Below are positions 21,221 to 32,722 of a stretch of 64,000 nt of DNA, in pieces. Origin of the DNA: Glycine soja (lineage: Eukaryota; Streptophyta; Magnoliopsida; Fabales; Fabaceae); the NCBI RefSeq assembly GCF_004193775.1, contig NC_041021.1, positions 21,978,632 through 22,042,631 of the forward strand, read 5' to 3'. Position numbers and translations under genes: made by a program. The notes beneath the pieces were generated by a model that was not told the origin of the DNA, made no database searches, and worked only from the letters and a program-made list of their open reading frames with translations. Every line of letters begins with the position of its first letter. Position 1 is the first letter of the stretch.

Positions 21221-24200
21221 TCCTGCCTAGGGTAGCTTTGCTATTCTTAGCCGGTCCCAAGCCCGGATAAAAGGAGAGGGTTGTGTTAGGCTTTCGACAG
21301 CCAACGTTAAACTTTGTCGAATCTCTATGACATGGATCAATTACGTAATAATGTGAATGCTAGGTCGTTGCCCGGAAGCAACGCGCTGTATGGCTCGAGT
21401 ACAGTGTCAAAAGAGCAAGGGCCGCTGCATCGCCGCCCGGATGTAGTGAAAAGTAAGCAAGGGTTCCCACATTTTCGTGAACGGGTGTGGGTAAAGAAGC
21501 TAGTTCATGACAGGAGGATTCGCTTTGGTACATGGAATATAGGCACACTTACTGGAAAATCTATGGAAATAGTGGATGTTATGGTGAGGAGGAAGATCAA
21601 TTTTATGTGCCTACAAGAAACTAAGTGGACAGGTGAAAAAGCGAAAGAATTAGACAGCTCGGGATTTAAGCTATGGTATACGGGAAAAATCAGATCAAGA
21701 AATGGGGTAGGGATTATTGTGGACAAGGAGTGGAAGAAGGATGTCGTGGATGTAAGAAGAGTAGGAGATCGTATCATAGTCTTAAAATTGGTAGTGGGAC
21801 AGGAAACCTTTAATGTTATTAGTGGGTACGCACCTCAGGTTGGGTTAGCATAACACTTTAAGGTAAAATTTTGGGAGGATCTAGAAGGGGTACTTCAGGA
21901 TATACCCCAAGGAGAGAAAGTTTTCCTAGGAGGGGATCTCAATGGACATGTAGGTAGCGTGGCTAGAGGTTTTGAGGGGGTGCATGGGGGTTTTGGCCTA
22001 GGGGAGATGAATGGGGAGGGTAAATCCATCTTGGAGTTTTCGGAGGCTTTGGATCTTTCTATAGCCAATACATGGTTTAAGAAAAGAGAGGAACATCTTA
22101 TCACTTACAAAAGTGGAGGGACATGTTCTCAGATAGATTTCTTCCTTATCAGGAAGTCTGATAGGAAGTATTGCTTGAACTGTAAAGTTATCCCGGGAGA
22201 GAGCTTGACTACCCAACATAGAGTTTTGGTTATGGATGTAAGAATTAGAAATAGGGCAAAGAGAAGAAGTCCTCTGGTAGCACCAAGGATCAAATGGTGG
22301 CACTTGAAGGGTGAGAAACAAGGAATCTTCCAACAAAAGATATGGGAGGGTTGGTGTGGACAATCACAAGGAAGTGCAAATGATATGTGGAACAAGATGT
22401 CCCAAGAGATTATTAAAGTGGCTAAAGAGACGTTGGGTGAATCTAGAGGTTTTGGACCTAGGGGTAAAGAATCGTGGTGGTGGAATGAAAATGTTCAGAG
22501 CAAAGTTAGAGTAAAAAAGGAGTGTTTCAAGGAGTGGTCTAGGTGTAGAAATTCTGAAACTTGGGATAAGTATAAGATAGCTAGAAATGAAACCAAAAAG
22601 GCGGTGAGTGAGGCAAGAGCCCAAGCTTTTGACGGACTATACCAAGCTCTAGGAACCAGGGACGGAGAAAGATCTATATATAGGCTTGCTAAGGGTAGAG
22701 AGAGGAAGACTAGAGATTTGGATCAAGTAAAGTGTGTTAAGGATGAAGAAGGCAAAGTCTTAGTGCATGAAAAAGATATCAAGGAAAGGTGGAAGGCGTA
22801 TTTCCACAACTTATTTAATGATGGATATGGATATGACTCTAGCAGTCTAGACACAAGAGAAGAGGACCGGAACTATAAGTACTATCGTCGGATTCAGAAA
22901 CAGGAAGTAAAGGAAGCGTTGAAAAGAATGAGTAATGGTAAGGCGGTGGGGGCCAGACAACATACCTATTGAAGTGTGGAAAACTCTTGGAGATAGAGGT
23001 CTTGAGTGGCTCACCGAACTCTTTAACGAAATTATGAGGTCAAAACGCATGCCGGAGGAATGGAGGAGAAGCACGTTAGTGCCAATCTATAAGAACAAGG
23101 GGGATATACAAAATTGTGCAAATTATAGGGGAATCAAGCTCATGAGTCATACCATGAAATTATGGGAAAGAGTGATCGAACGGAGATTAAGAAAGGAGAC
23201 TCAAGTTACTGAGAATCAATTTGGTTTCATGCCGGGAAGGTCGACCATGGAAGCGATTTATTTATTACGGCGGGTGATGGAGCAATATCGCATGGCCCAA
23301 CAAGACTTGCACTTGATTTTTATTGACTTGGAGAAAGCGTATGATAGAGTGCCTAGAGAGATTTTGTGGAAAGCTCTAGAGAAGAAAGGGGTTAGGGTTG
23401 CATATATTCGAGCTATCCAAGATATGTATGATAGGGTATCGACTAGTGTTAGGACACAGGATGGAGAGTCAGACGATTTTCCCATCACAATTGGTTTACA
23501 TCAAGGGTCAACCCTTAGCCCCTACCTTTTTACCTTAATTCTGGATGTCCTCACGGAACAAATCCAAGAGATAGCGCCGAGATGCATGCTTTTTGCAGAT
23601 GACATAGTCCTCCTTGGAGAGTCGAGGGAGGAGTTGAATGAGAGGTTGGAAACTTGGAGACGAGCTCTAGAAACACATGGCTTTCGCCTAAGCAGAAGCA
23701 AATCGGAGTATATGGAATGTAAGTTCAACAAAAGAAGGAGGGTTTCTAACTCAGAGGTGAAAATAGGAGACCATATTATCCCTCAAGTCACACGGTTTAA
23801 ATATCTTGGGTCTGTAATACAGGATGATGGGGAAATTGAAGGGGATGTGAATCATCACATTCAAGCAGGATGGATGAAATGGAGAAAAGCATCGGGGGTG
23901 TTATGTGATGCAAAGGTACCGATCAAGCTAAAGGGAAAGTTTTATCGGACTGCGGTAAGACCGGCGATTTTGTACGGAACAGAATGTTGGGCGGTCAAGA
24001 GCCAACATGAGAATAAAGTAGGTGTAGCGGAGATGAGGATGTTGCGGTGGATGTGTGGTAAGACTCGACAGGATAAAATTAGAAACGAAGCTATTAGAGA
24101 GAGGGTTGGAGTAGCGCCTATTGTAGAGAAGATGGTGGAAAATAGACTTAGGTGGTTTGGGCATGTAGAGAGAAGACCGGTAGACTCTGTAGTGAGGAGA

Positions 24201-24398
24201 GTAGACCAGATGGAGAGAAGACAAACAATTCGAGGCAGAGGAAGACCCAAAAAGACTATAAGAGAGGTTATCAAAAAGGATCTCGAAATTAATGGTTTGG
24301 ATAGAAGTATGGTACTTGATAGAACATTATGGCGGAAGTTGATCCATGTAGCCGACCCCACCTAGTGGGATAAGGCGTTGTTGTTGTTGTTGTTGTTG

Positions 24399-24399
<1 letters not shown>
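21221..24399 (+). mobile_element. RTE-clade LINE (non-LTR retrotransposon)
   Basis: It is about 3.2 kb long, with no LTRs, one ORF containing an apurinic endonuclease and a reverse transcriptase, a very short 3' UTR, and a (TTG)n tail (24378-24399) rather than poly(A). The short length, domain order and TTG tail are typical of plant RTE elements. The 5' end starts TCCTGCCTAGGG, and the AT-rich target duplication on both sides suggests a nearly full-length insertion. Confidence 0.9.
21332..24365 (+). pseudogene. RTE endonuclease-reverse transcriptase, two lesions
   Basis: Target-primed reverse transcription enzyme. The first in-frame ATG is at 21332. The endonuclease comes first (TWNIGTLTGKS, CLQETKW, NGVGIIVD, GDLNGHVG, and TQHRVLVMDV at the H-containing end). 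The RT follows (YKNKGDIQNCANYRGI, FGFMPGRST, FIDLEKAYDRVPR, LHQGSTLSPYLF, catalytic FADDIVLL), then a C-terminal domain with RWFGHVERRP. Two lesions break it: a TAA stop at 21851-21853, and a one-base gain in the G run near 22947-22951 that moves the remainder to another frame. All catalytic motifs are intact. It stops just before the TTG tail. Confidence 0.9.

Positions 24400-24454
<55 letters not shown>
24399..24454. repeat. (AT)n microsatellite
   Basis: A pure AT run follows the LINE tail. It overlaps the right target duplication and is much longer than the AT run on the left side, so it has probably expanded since insertion. Confidence 0.9.
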
Positions 24455-24457
<3 letters not shown>

Positions 24458-25866
24458 TGCATATTTTAATTTTTATTTGTACATGTTGTGGTTTGGGTCT
24501 TGGGGTGTTCGACCCTCAACAAATTGTTTGTTATATTTGCTTAGATGGTTATAATTACAACCATTATAATGTGCGATTGTTTGTGTGTGACAAGTGGTTC
24601 TACCACTTAGGGGCTACGAGTGGTTCCCTGAGAGTAGAATGTAGGCCTGAGTCATGTCTTTGTTTCTTGTTTGCTAGTTTGTACGTATTCATGATGTATG
24701 TGGTACGAGGACTGTGCACACGATGCGGTGGCAAGATTCAAGAAGACTTGACATAGAGTAAAAGAACTAGTGGTTCTATTTCCTTCTATGAGAAGGTGAG
24801 GTTGCGTTGAGGAAGTGGATGATGGACATAAATACATTGGGGTGTAGTGGGCGAAGAGGTTCAAAGAGCCTAAGGGAATTAGCAAGTGGTGACTACCCGA
24901 CATTTGGTGCACGCTTTTGGTGCAGGTAACTCACAAGCCTTACTTTGCTACTCTGGATGAGCTACAAGATTATGCTTTTTGAGTTGGGTGATGAGGGGTC
25001 AGTAAATGATGTATCTGTATGTAGAGATCATTCTCGATTGTCATCCACATCATTCTATAACTACATGTAGTGGTTATGTAGATTGTATGTCTTAATTTTG
25101 TTTTACTATTTCTTGTTGTTTGTGCTGTTTGAGGAAAAGAGGACTCACCCCTACAACCAACATCTTTTAGGTACTAATGATGCCAAGTGCACCAAGGCAT
25201 ATGGAGGCTCAGTGTAGCTCGCAAAGAAAGCGGGTATGGCCCTGAATCGTAATGTGGACAACACGTTACACCTATTATACTCGAGTCCATGTAGTGCAAG
25301 CTAATAGATCGAATACAGTGTGCATTTAGAGCACCTAGTGGTGGTTATAGAAAACCGAGGTGACCATTCAAACATATCATTCAAGGAAATAGAGGAGTAT
25401 TGGAAACTATTGAGGCAATTGGAACTGATGTCTAAGGAAGAGAGTGACAATTCTTCTGAGGACAAGTCTTTGTTAGTTCTGTACTTCTAGTATGATAAGT
25501 GGTCTTCTCTGGTCCTAGTTTCTTTACTGTTTTGATGTATTTTGAGTGATATTTTCTCTATAGACATGTATTTTGTTTTAGTAAAGATAAAAAATGTATT
25601 TTGTTTATTATCACACTATTATGGCTCTATCTGTGTATTTCTCTATGACACTACCAGTTTTATTTTGTTTGTATGGAAACTGAATTACTCTACATCTATA
25701 TTTATTTTAATTCGATGCAACTATTTAGCATTTTCCGACTATCGCATTTTGTTTTGTTTTGTTTTGTTTTTAAACAATATAGGAAGATGTTTTTATTATT
25801 TATAAGTAACGGCTACAAAAAAGTGACACATGTTTCTAAAATAAATTAAATCAAAGCATTCTCAAG

Positions 25867-27651
25867 TGTCGCAACTTACCCTTCGACGGGAGGGCGACAC
25901 GTGACTCGCGGGTGCGTGTTCCAAGAAAGGAATACGCGCGGAGTCGCCACCAACGTTTATTTGAGAAAAACTAGAAAAGACGTGATCTACGAACTTTAAG
26001 TGAAAGGTTCGGGAGTTGTATTTACGCAAGGGGAAGGTATTAGCACCCCACACATCCGTCACAAGAGACGACAACCTTTAATCAAATGTGCAAATATGAC
26101 TTCAATTTATGTTATCTTCCTTTTTTACGTTCTTATGTCTTTTTTTATGCCTTTTTATATTTCTATCTTTTTGTGCTCGACAAGGGCGTTTCCCTTTCCT
26201 CCTAAGTATTCCTCAATTGTGATGAGAAAATCAGACCTACGTAGTTCTTTTGTGAACAAAGTATTTACGTTCTTATCTTTTTTACAAAATATGTTTTTAT
26301 TGAATGAAAGGTCATTAAGGCGTTGGACCATTAGACAATCTTTCAATTCTTTTGAAAAATGGGAAAACATTAAGGCATTGGACCATTAATGATTTCTTTA
26401 TTTTTGAAAGAGGTAACAAAGTTACGTATTGATTTTAGGCTTTTTAGAAATCTACACTTAACCAATAAAAGCGGAAAAGACCATTTCAAGGCGTTGGACC
26501 TTTGAAAATGACTTTTTTAGGCGATGATAAAAGTTTGGTTTATGAATTGAGTTTAGCCTTAGTTTCACTTTGGTTATTAGTCGATTCGATTTAAGAAAGA
26601 GAAATCTCAAAGAGAAACGTCCGATTGATTTTTTTGTTTTATTTTACTAAAAGATATTTTTTGATTATTATATTATTATTTTACCTCTTTTTGGTTTCCA
26701 ACGTGGTTACGGTATGACCGAACGGTCGGATTTCATTTTAACAGAAAATAACGGATATTACAATTCAAATGATCGGTGGAAATTTATTTTATTTTTTGAT
26801 TAGGCGAGAAAATGACTTAAGTAAATGACTAAAGCACGTTTAAAGGGGGTACGGAAAGTAAATGAAATGAAAATAAAAGTACGCGAACACAAATGAGAAC
26901 CACTAAGGGTACATAGAATGAATTGAAAAGTTCAATTTTGGGAACTTACCGGTTGAAGACCGAAGAACGACGAAGAACGAACGAAGAACGTCGAAGAACG
27001 GTTGAAAATCTTTGCGAAATCACCCACGCAAACGTTACAGAAGCGCCTCGGCTTGGATTTTCTTCACGGAAACAATTTTTTTCACTAATTTCAAGTGATC
27101 TCGAAATACCAGGAGGGCTGAACATTTTTCTCCTTCACTCCTCCCCCTATTTATAGGAAAATAGGGGAGGAGCTTTCCACCCAGATCGCCCAGGCAAGCT
27201 AGGTTGCTTCCTCCAGAAGCAACCGCCTTCTAGAGGAACATCCTGGAAGGCCCAAGTGGGCTTGGTTGCTATTTGCACCCCAATTTTTACTAAGTACACC
27301 CCCTTGCCTTTTTTTGGTGATTCTTTTTTCGTAACGTTACGAAACTTTACGAATTTCATAACGACACTTGTTTTCTTTCCGTAAGGTTACGAAACCTTAC
27401 AGGCCATGTAATTACTCCTTTTTTAGCTTTCGGAATGTTACGGAAACCCACAGATTGCGTAACAATACTTCCTTTTGATTTTCGACATGTTACAGAATTT
27501 CACGGATTGCATAACAATGATTCCTTTTGATTTTCGGCATGTCTCGGAACTTCACAAATTGCCTAACGATGGGTGCCAAGTACCTCGAAGTGGTCAAACG
27601 AAAGTTGCATGCCACCAACCAATGGTCCCCGGACGAAATTAGGGTATGACA
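25867..27651 (-). repeat. Element D 3' LTR (1785 bp)
   Basis: On the minus strand it starts TGTCATACCCTAATTTCG (27651) and ends GTTGCGACA (25867), as in element E's LTRs. A TATA box lies at 27157-27147. Upstream, about five imperfect 52-bp repeats (27345-27570) each carry TTACGNAA-like half-sites. The palindrome CGTAACGTTACG is at 27332-27343. R/U5 contains the TACGTAGGTCTGA hairpin block (26193-26258). Confidence 0.9.
27147..27157 (-). promoter_or_regulatory. Element D LTR TATA box
   Basis: CCTATAAATAG on the minus strand, 175 bp downstream of the CGTAACGTTACG palindrome. The spacing in E's 5' LTR is 174 bp. Confidence 0.65.
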
Positions 27652-27664
27652 GTTGCCCCTCTTT
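27652..27664 (-). promoter_or_regulatory. Element D polypurine tract
   Basis: AAAGAGGGGCAAC on the minus strand directly precedes the TGTCAT LTR start. The same tract precedes E's 3' LTR at 51115. Confidence 0.85.
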
Positions 27665-27845
27665 ACTTGTCTTTTATTGGAGATCTCTCTGCATGCAACT
27701 GACTCGCTGTCCTTGGATGACAAAGGCGCAGAATTTGTCTATGCGCATTTACCACCCAACATGCTGCTCTTGAATGATAAAGGTAAAAATGCGGGACCAA
27801 CTGGTTCCCGCATGTCATCGGGCCCGCCGCCTCTGGATGACAAAA

Positions 27846-28575
27846 GGTGCAGAAGACGACGTTAGTCTCTGCGTGCTATTATGCTTTGAGTCTTAGAGAT
27901 AGCAAAAAAAATTTTAAACGGATAACCACTCGGGTATCTCCGCATGTCACGTGACTCCAGTGTCAGTATGACAGAAATTGTCTGCCCGGAAGATGACGTA
28001 AATCTCCGCGTGTCAACGGACTTGTTGGCCGCGATTGACAAAGGGTGCAGAAGACGACGTTAGTCTCTGCGTGCTATCATGCTTTGAGTCTTAGAGATAG
28101 CAAAAAAATGTTTAAACGGATAACCACTCGGGTATCTCCGCATGTCACGTGACTCCAGTGTCAGTATGATAGAAATTGTCTGCACGAAAGATGACGTAAA
28201 TCTCCGTGTGTCAACGGGCTTGTTGGCCGCGATTGACAAAGGTTGCAGAAGACAACGTTAGTCTTTGCGTGCTATCATGCTTTGAGTCTTAGAGATAGCA
28301 AAAGAAAGTTTAAACAGATAACCACTCGGGTATCTCCGCATGTCACGTGACTCCAATGTTAGTATGACAGAAATTGTCTGCACGCAAGATGACGTAAATC
28401 TCCGCGTGTCAACGGGCTTGTTGGCCGCGATTGACAAAGGGTGCAGAAGACGACGTTAGTCTCTGCGTGCTATCATGCTTTGAGTCTTAGAGATAGCAAA
28501 AGAAAGTTTAAACGGATAACCACTCGGGTATCTCCGCATGTCACGTGACTCCAGTGTTAGTATGACAGAAATTGT
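27846..28575 (-). repeat. 198-bp tandem array, about 3.7 copies
   Basis: The word TGCAGAAGACGACG recurs exactly 198 bp apart (anchor T at 27848, 28046, 28244, 28442). The copies are highly similar. The array lies just upstream of the 3' LTR, where element E has an unrelated 123-bp array instead. Confidence 0.92.
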
Positions 28576-29984
28576 GGGGCGGCCGACAAAAGCGAGGCTC
28601 TTGCTCCTATGTATCCTCAATGTGGAACTCAGACCTACGTAGTTCTAGATAACTTGTGAGACTAAAAATAGTCTCGGTGTTTTCTTCACTAAAATGCGAA
28701 CATGCTTTAGTAAAGAGACAAAACTTCCAACTAATCAGAGCAACATATGCTTTTCGGATGAAAAACAATGTGTCTACCGGGGAAGGAGAGTATGCTGATG
28801 AAATTTTCTCGTAACCATAAATGAGATTTTAGATGTTTAGCATTTCGCTTCTAAATGACCATTTAGAGGAAACACTGGGTCCAACAAAAATAGAAGAAAA
28901 TCACTCAAAGTGTATCAATCTCACATAGGTAAGTGTTTCATCCTAATTCCGAACCATAGATATGTCATGACTTGATTTTGCAAATCATTTCCTATCAAAT
29001 CAAAGATTACATGCGTGATCATGGATCAATAGGACTTTTCTTGGGGAATGGTGTTTTTTGGTGGGAACTTTGGCTTTGAGTGTTTTTGGCCTTTTCCTTT
29101 TCTATTTTTGTTTAGTGTGAGGCGAACAAGTCACCGACGCACAGGATTTTGGTTGGCAATCAAAGGAAGAGGACCACTTCAGGTCGTGGTTTCCCCTTTT
29201 TTTTTGTTTACTTGGTAGTAACTCTGTATTTGTTCAGATGTTGTCTGGTCCAAAAGACCTTTCTGCATATTTCTTCTGTTTTCTTTCGATCCTTGATCGG
29301 AAATTTTCTTTCCTTTCTTTTTTTTTGCTTTCTCTCAATCTTTGATTGGGAATTTTCTCCTTTTGCTTTCTTTCGATCTTTGATCGAGAACTTTCTTTTC
29401 TTCTTTTCTCTTCTTTTCTTTTTTTGTTTTCTTTTGAGGGAAAGGTTTACGGTGAGTTGGGATTTTGGCTCAAGGCTTGTAGAACGGCTGGACATGATAT
29501 ATGTCAGGGTTTGGTTTGGTTCAGGGATAAAAGGGGATGTCCCACATTATTTCCATGACACAAATGCAACAATGATGATTTGGAAATTTTATGCAAAACT
29601 AGTCGTGCATGCACCTATGTGGACACTCAAGTGTCGAAATTTTTTTGGTCATGTGATGCTAGGGCTCATAATTCATTTTCTCTATTTTAGTCAACCCAGT
29701 ATTTCCAAAATATGTTCTTCTATCAATTTGTGCATTCATCTGAGTCTATCTTGGGTGTTCGAAAAACTTTTCACAGCATTTACCCTTCAAATGTGTACAC
29801 ACATTTTTTTTTCAAAAACTGGTTATGATCAATGAATTTTTTTCAAAGAAAAGTTGGAAGTCATCTATTTTCAAAAGCATGTTGGTTTTTTAGCTAGACA
29901 ATTTATTTTTATTTTCTTTTTTATCATTTGTTTATTTCTTTTTCTTGTTTGTTTTTGTTTTTCCCCTTTTTTTTCATGAGGTAT

Positions 29985-30170
29985 TTTGCTACCTAAACAC
30001 GTGTATATTTTTGTGAGGTATTTTTGCTATATACATGCATATCCAAGGTATCTTGCTACCTAAACATACATATATATGTTTTGTGAGATATTTTTGTTAT
30101 ATACATCCATATCCAAGGTATCTTGCTACCTAAACATACATACAAATATTTTGTGAGGTATGACTACCTT
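29985..30170 (-). repeat. AT-rich ~69-bp tandem repeats
   Basis: GGTATCTTGCTACCTAAACA units alternate with TTTTGTGAGGTAT and ATATACAT blocks, about 2.7 copies. They correspond to E's array at 46115-46300. Confidence 0.8.
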
Positions 30171-30681
30171 CTGAGCTTGTGCTTGTTTTATTTAAATTCC
30201 TAGGATCATGAGCAACTAGGTGCGTCCTACTATAAAAAGTGATCAAATAACAAGCATAGATTCAAAAGGTACTAGGTTGCCTCCTAGTAGCACTTCTTTA
30301 ATGTCTTGAGCTGGACGCATGATGACTTGTCGGTCACGGACCTAGTACTTTGCTTACCTTTGGCTTTGGACTTGGTCGCCTATTGGTCGGCCATGTGTCG
30401 TAGGCAATACTCTAACCTTTTTGTGGATGAGCTGAGGGGCTCTGGAGGTGGTGGCGGTGCATTTGTTGCCTGTTGCTGGCCATCCCTAGGATGTTGTGGT
30501 GTTTGGAAACCCTAGGACCCTGTTGGACTTCGTTGGGTCCACAGGGTGTCCTGCGGGCGCGACCCCTTGCTGGGGGGGATGGGCATCCTGTAGGACTAAC
30601 AGAGGCCTGTAACCAGAGCTGGAAACCCCAGGGCCCTGTCGGACTCCTCCGGGTCCACTGGGTGTCTTGCGGGCGCGATCC

Positions 30682-30732
30682 CTGCAAACAATAGATGACA
30701 TCAGAGATCAGTTGAGCGATGTGCATACTTAC
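30682..30732 (-). other. 51-nt intron-like cassette, D copy 2
   Basis: On the minus strand it runs from GTAAGTATGC (30732) to ATTGTTTGCAG (30682), with AG before the donor and GG after the acceptor. It is part of a 187-bp direct repeat with copy 1. The same cassette occurs twice in E. Confidence 0.6.
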
Positions 30733-30868
30733 CTGTGTCACGATGGCATGACCTTTCTTGGGGGGACGGGCACCCTGTAGGACTGACAGAGGCTCGTAAC
30801 TAAAGCTGGAAACCCTAGGGTCCTGTTGGGCTCCTCCGGGCCCACTGGGTGTCTTGTGGGCGCTACCC

Positions 30869-30919
30869 CTACAAATAATAGATGGCATCAGAAATCAGTT
30901 TAGCCACATGCATACTTAC
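30869..30919 (-). other. 51-nt intron-like cassette, D copy 1
   Basis: On the minus strand it runs from GTAAGTATGC (30919) to ATTATTTGTAG (30869). The acceptor has drifted from TGCAG to TGTAG but keeps AG. Confidence 0.6.
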
Positions 30920-31274
30920 CTACGTCGGAACGACACAGACCAACTGATACTTCCACAGGGGGAGATCGACATTGTGGTCGTTGGGCGGAATGTTGCTAAG
31001 AAGCAACGTCATCCATATCTGTGTAAGAGTGGTCATGTTGGTGTGCATGATCCACACTCATCACCTTGTAGTAGCACGGGTGAAACCTTGCCCCGATATG
31101 CACAGTAGCTGCGCGATAGCCTTCCTCTAGTTGTGCTCACACAGTTGGCCCTCCTTTGAGATCCAAGGGGTGGCCCGGGAAAAAGAATGGTTGAAGGGAA
31201 ATTACTGGTCCCTTAACCGGGAGCCCAAGTCTTGGTTAAGCATTAAGGGCAGAGGACCTTAAATCCTCTTAAGG

Positions 31275-31640
31275 TGTGGATATGGAGCCCACTGAAAGTG
31301 AGGACACGTAGCCATCAAAAGACGAGGGAGAGCGCAGCCCTCCGAAGGCGAGGACGTGTCGCCCTCTAAAGGCGAGAGCGTGTAGCCTTCTGAAAAGGGG
31401 GGCTTGTAGTCCTCTGAAGGCGAGGGTGTGTAGCCCTCTGAAGGAGAGGACGTGTAGTCCTCTCAAGGGGAGGACATATAGTCCTTTGAAGACGAGGGTG
31501 TGCAGCCCTTCGAAGGCAAGGACGTGTAGTCCACTCAAGGCGAGAACGTCTAGTCCTCTGAAGGTGAGGGCGTGTATCCCTTTGAAGGCGAGGACGTGTA
31601 GTCCTCTGAAGGTGAGGGTACTAGTACCCAAGGGTCCATC
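31275..31640 (-). repeat. 27-bp minisatellite in element D
   Basis: Units of about 27 bp (AGGGCTACACGTCCTCGCCTT-like on the minus strand) are repeated about 13 times. Because 27 is a multiple of three, reading frames stay open on both strands, giving FRGLHVLAF-type repeats on the minus strand (31655-31269). The homologous array in E is at 44690-45030. Confidence 0.85.
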
Positions 31641-32722
31641 CTTATGAGAAAGCAAGAGATCGACTCATCGAGAGAGCCGGTCATCCCAAATCCAAAAGAT
31701 TAGATGTAGGAAATCTATGTAGTTAACATGATGTTTAGTGATGCAAATGCATGCAACCTTTGTTGTGAAATTTGGTAAATGCGGACTTCATATGAAACAA
31801 TGCAATGTAATGGAATGTTCATAACATTATTTCCCTATTTTGTGATTTTTATTTTGATTTAATTTTTTGGAAAACACAGATTGACTATCCTTTTGAAAGA
31901 GGTGATAATTCATGCAACCTTGTCCTATCTTTTGCAAATATTTTCGGGAACTCCCTCAGAGTATATGTTCTGTTTGATTTAGTCACTTGACCATTTTGGA
32001 GTGGCGGCAATGGAGTCGTTTGACGTTTAATCAATCCATTAAAATTTCAAGGCTTGTCCCCCCTTTTTAAAAACATTGACGGGTGAGAACTTTTGATCTG
32101 CCCCTATGTTCACTTGATGCTCATGCACGATGCCCCTCATTGCCCCAGTGTAAGGCTTTGAGGTACCCATTGTTGTTTTGCTTTTCACAACCTTGTGGCA
32201 AACCCTGAAGGGCCTCTGCTGGTCATTCGGGGTTCCCGTCACACCTAGTAAGGTGATCCGACCGCCGATCACCCGGGTTTCATTGAGAAGTATTGCACTC
32301 CTAGGCAGGCACATGGGAATGCACCACAGGCCGCAGATGCCCATGATCAATGCTGGAAACCCCTGGCGGGTGGCATACCTTGATTGGTTTCTGCCTTCAG
32401 CTTAGTCCCGACATCTGACCACGACCTAAGATGATTCTGCCCCTGTTATCACAAAACATGCATGCGTATGTGTATGTATGAATGCTTTCAAATGCAACGA
32501 GCCGGCTAGGTTCAGCTTTAATTAAGCGCTTTGGGGCATCCCGTGGACTGAGCGAAAGGGCTCAGGCTATCATAGACTGCACATGGTTTAAAGCACAAAG
32601 TGAGGACTGAAGCCTCAAACTCCCATTCTCTTCTTTTTAGAAGACCGTGATGAGAAAATTACAGCAGATAGGAATCCCTGGGGGAAACCAAGAAGAACAC
32701 ACAAAAATAAAAGAACATGCAG

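Larger units (their letters stand above)
18648..25866 (+). other. Old LTR-like sequence G, interrupted twice
   Basis: It begins TGTAACACCCTG at 18648, a typical start of long plant Ty3/gypsy LTRs, and continues at 20066-21200 and 24455-25866 around two insertions. No PBS, domain or matching second LTR is visible. Its right side is cut by the 3' LTR of element D at 25867. The piece 24455-25866 includes a short TTTTG run (25746-25770) and no supported gene. The assignment as one unit is inferred from the nesting. Confidence 0.35.
27665..32722 (-). other. Element D long 3' untranslated region
   Basis: This 5-kb region lies between integrase and the 3' LTR and has no conserved sense protein. Read on the minus strand it contains the single 129-bp block (about 32165-32040), a 27-bp minisatellite, two 51-nt GT...AG cassettes, a purine-rich repeat tract near 29240-29450, ~69-bp AT-rich repeats (29985-30170) and the 198-bp tandem array. 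Its order is collinear with E's 43712-51114. Long, repeat-bearing 3' regions are known in Tat elements. Confidence 0.75.

Noticed and set aside
21360..24361. Several minus-strand ORFs over the LINE
   Set aside because: They are shadows of the plus-strand endonuclease-RT frame and have no recognisable domain.
27846..28575. Possible CRISPR-like array
   Set aside because: The units are 198 bp, directly abutting and without unique spacers, inside a plant retrotransposon. It is an ordinary tandem repeat.
29149..29835. 228-codon plus-strand frame as a possible membrane protein gene
   Set aside because: It is antisense within D's 3' region, built largely on a pyrimidine-rich repeat, and has a TTG start. 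I keep it only as a weak finding.
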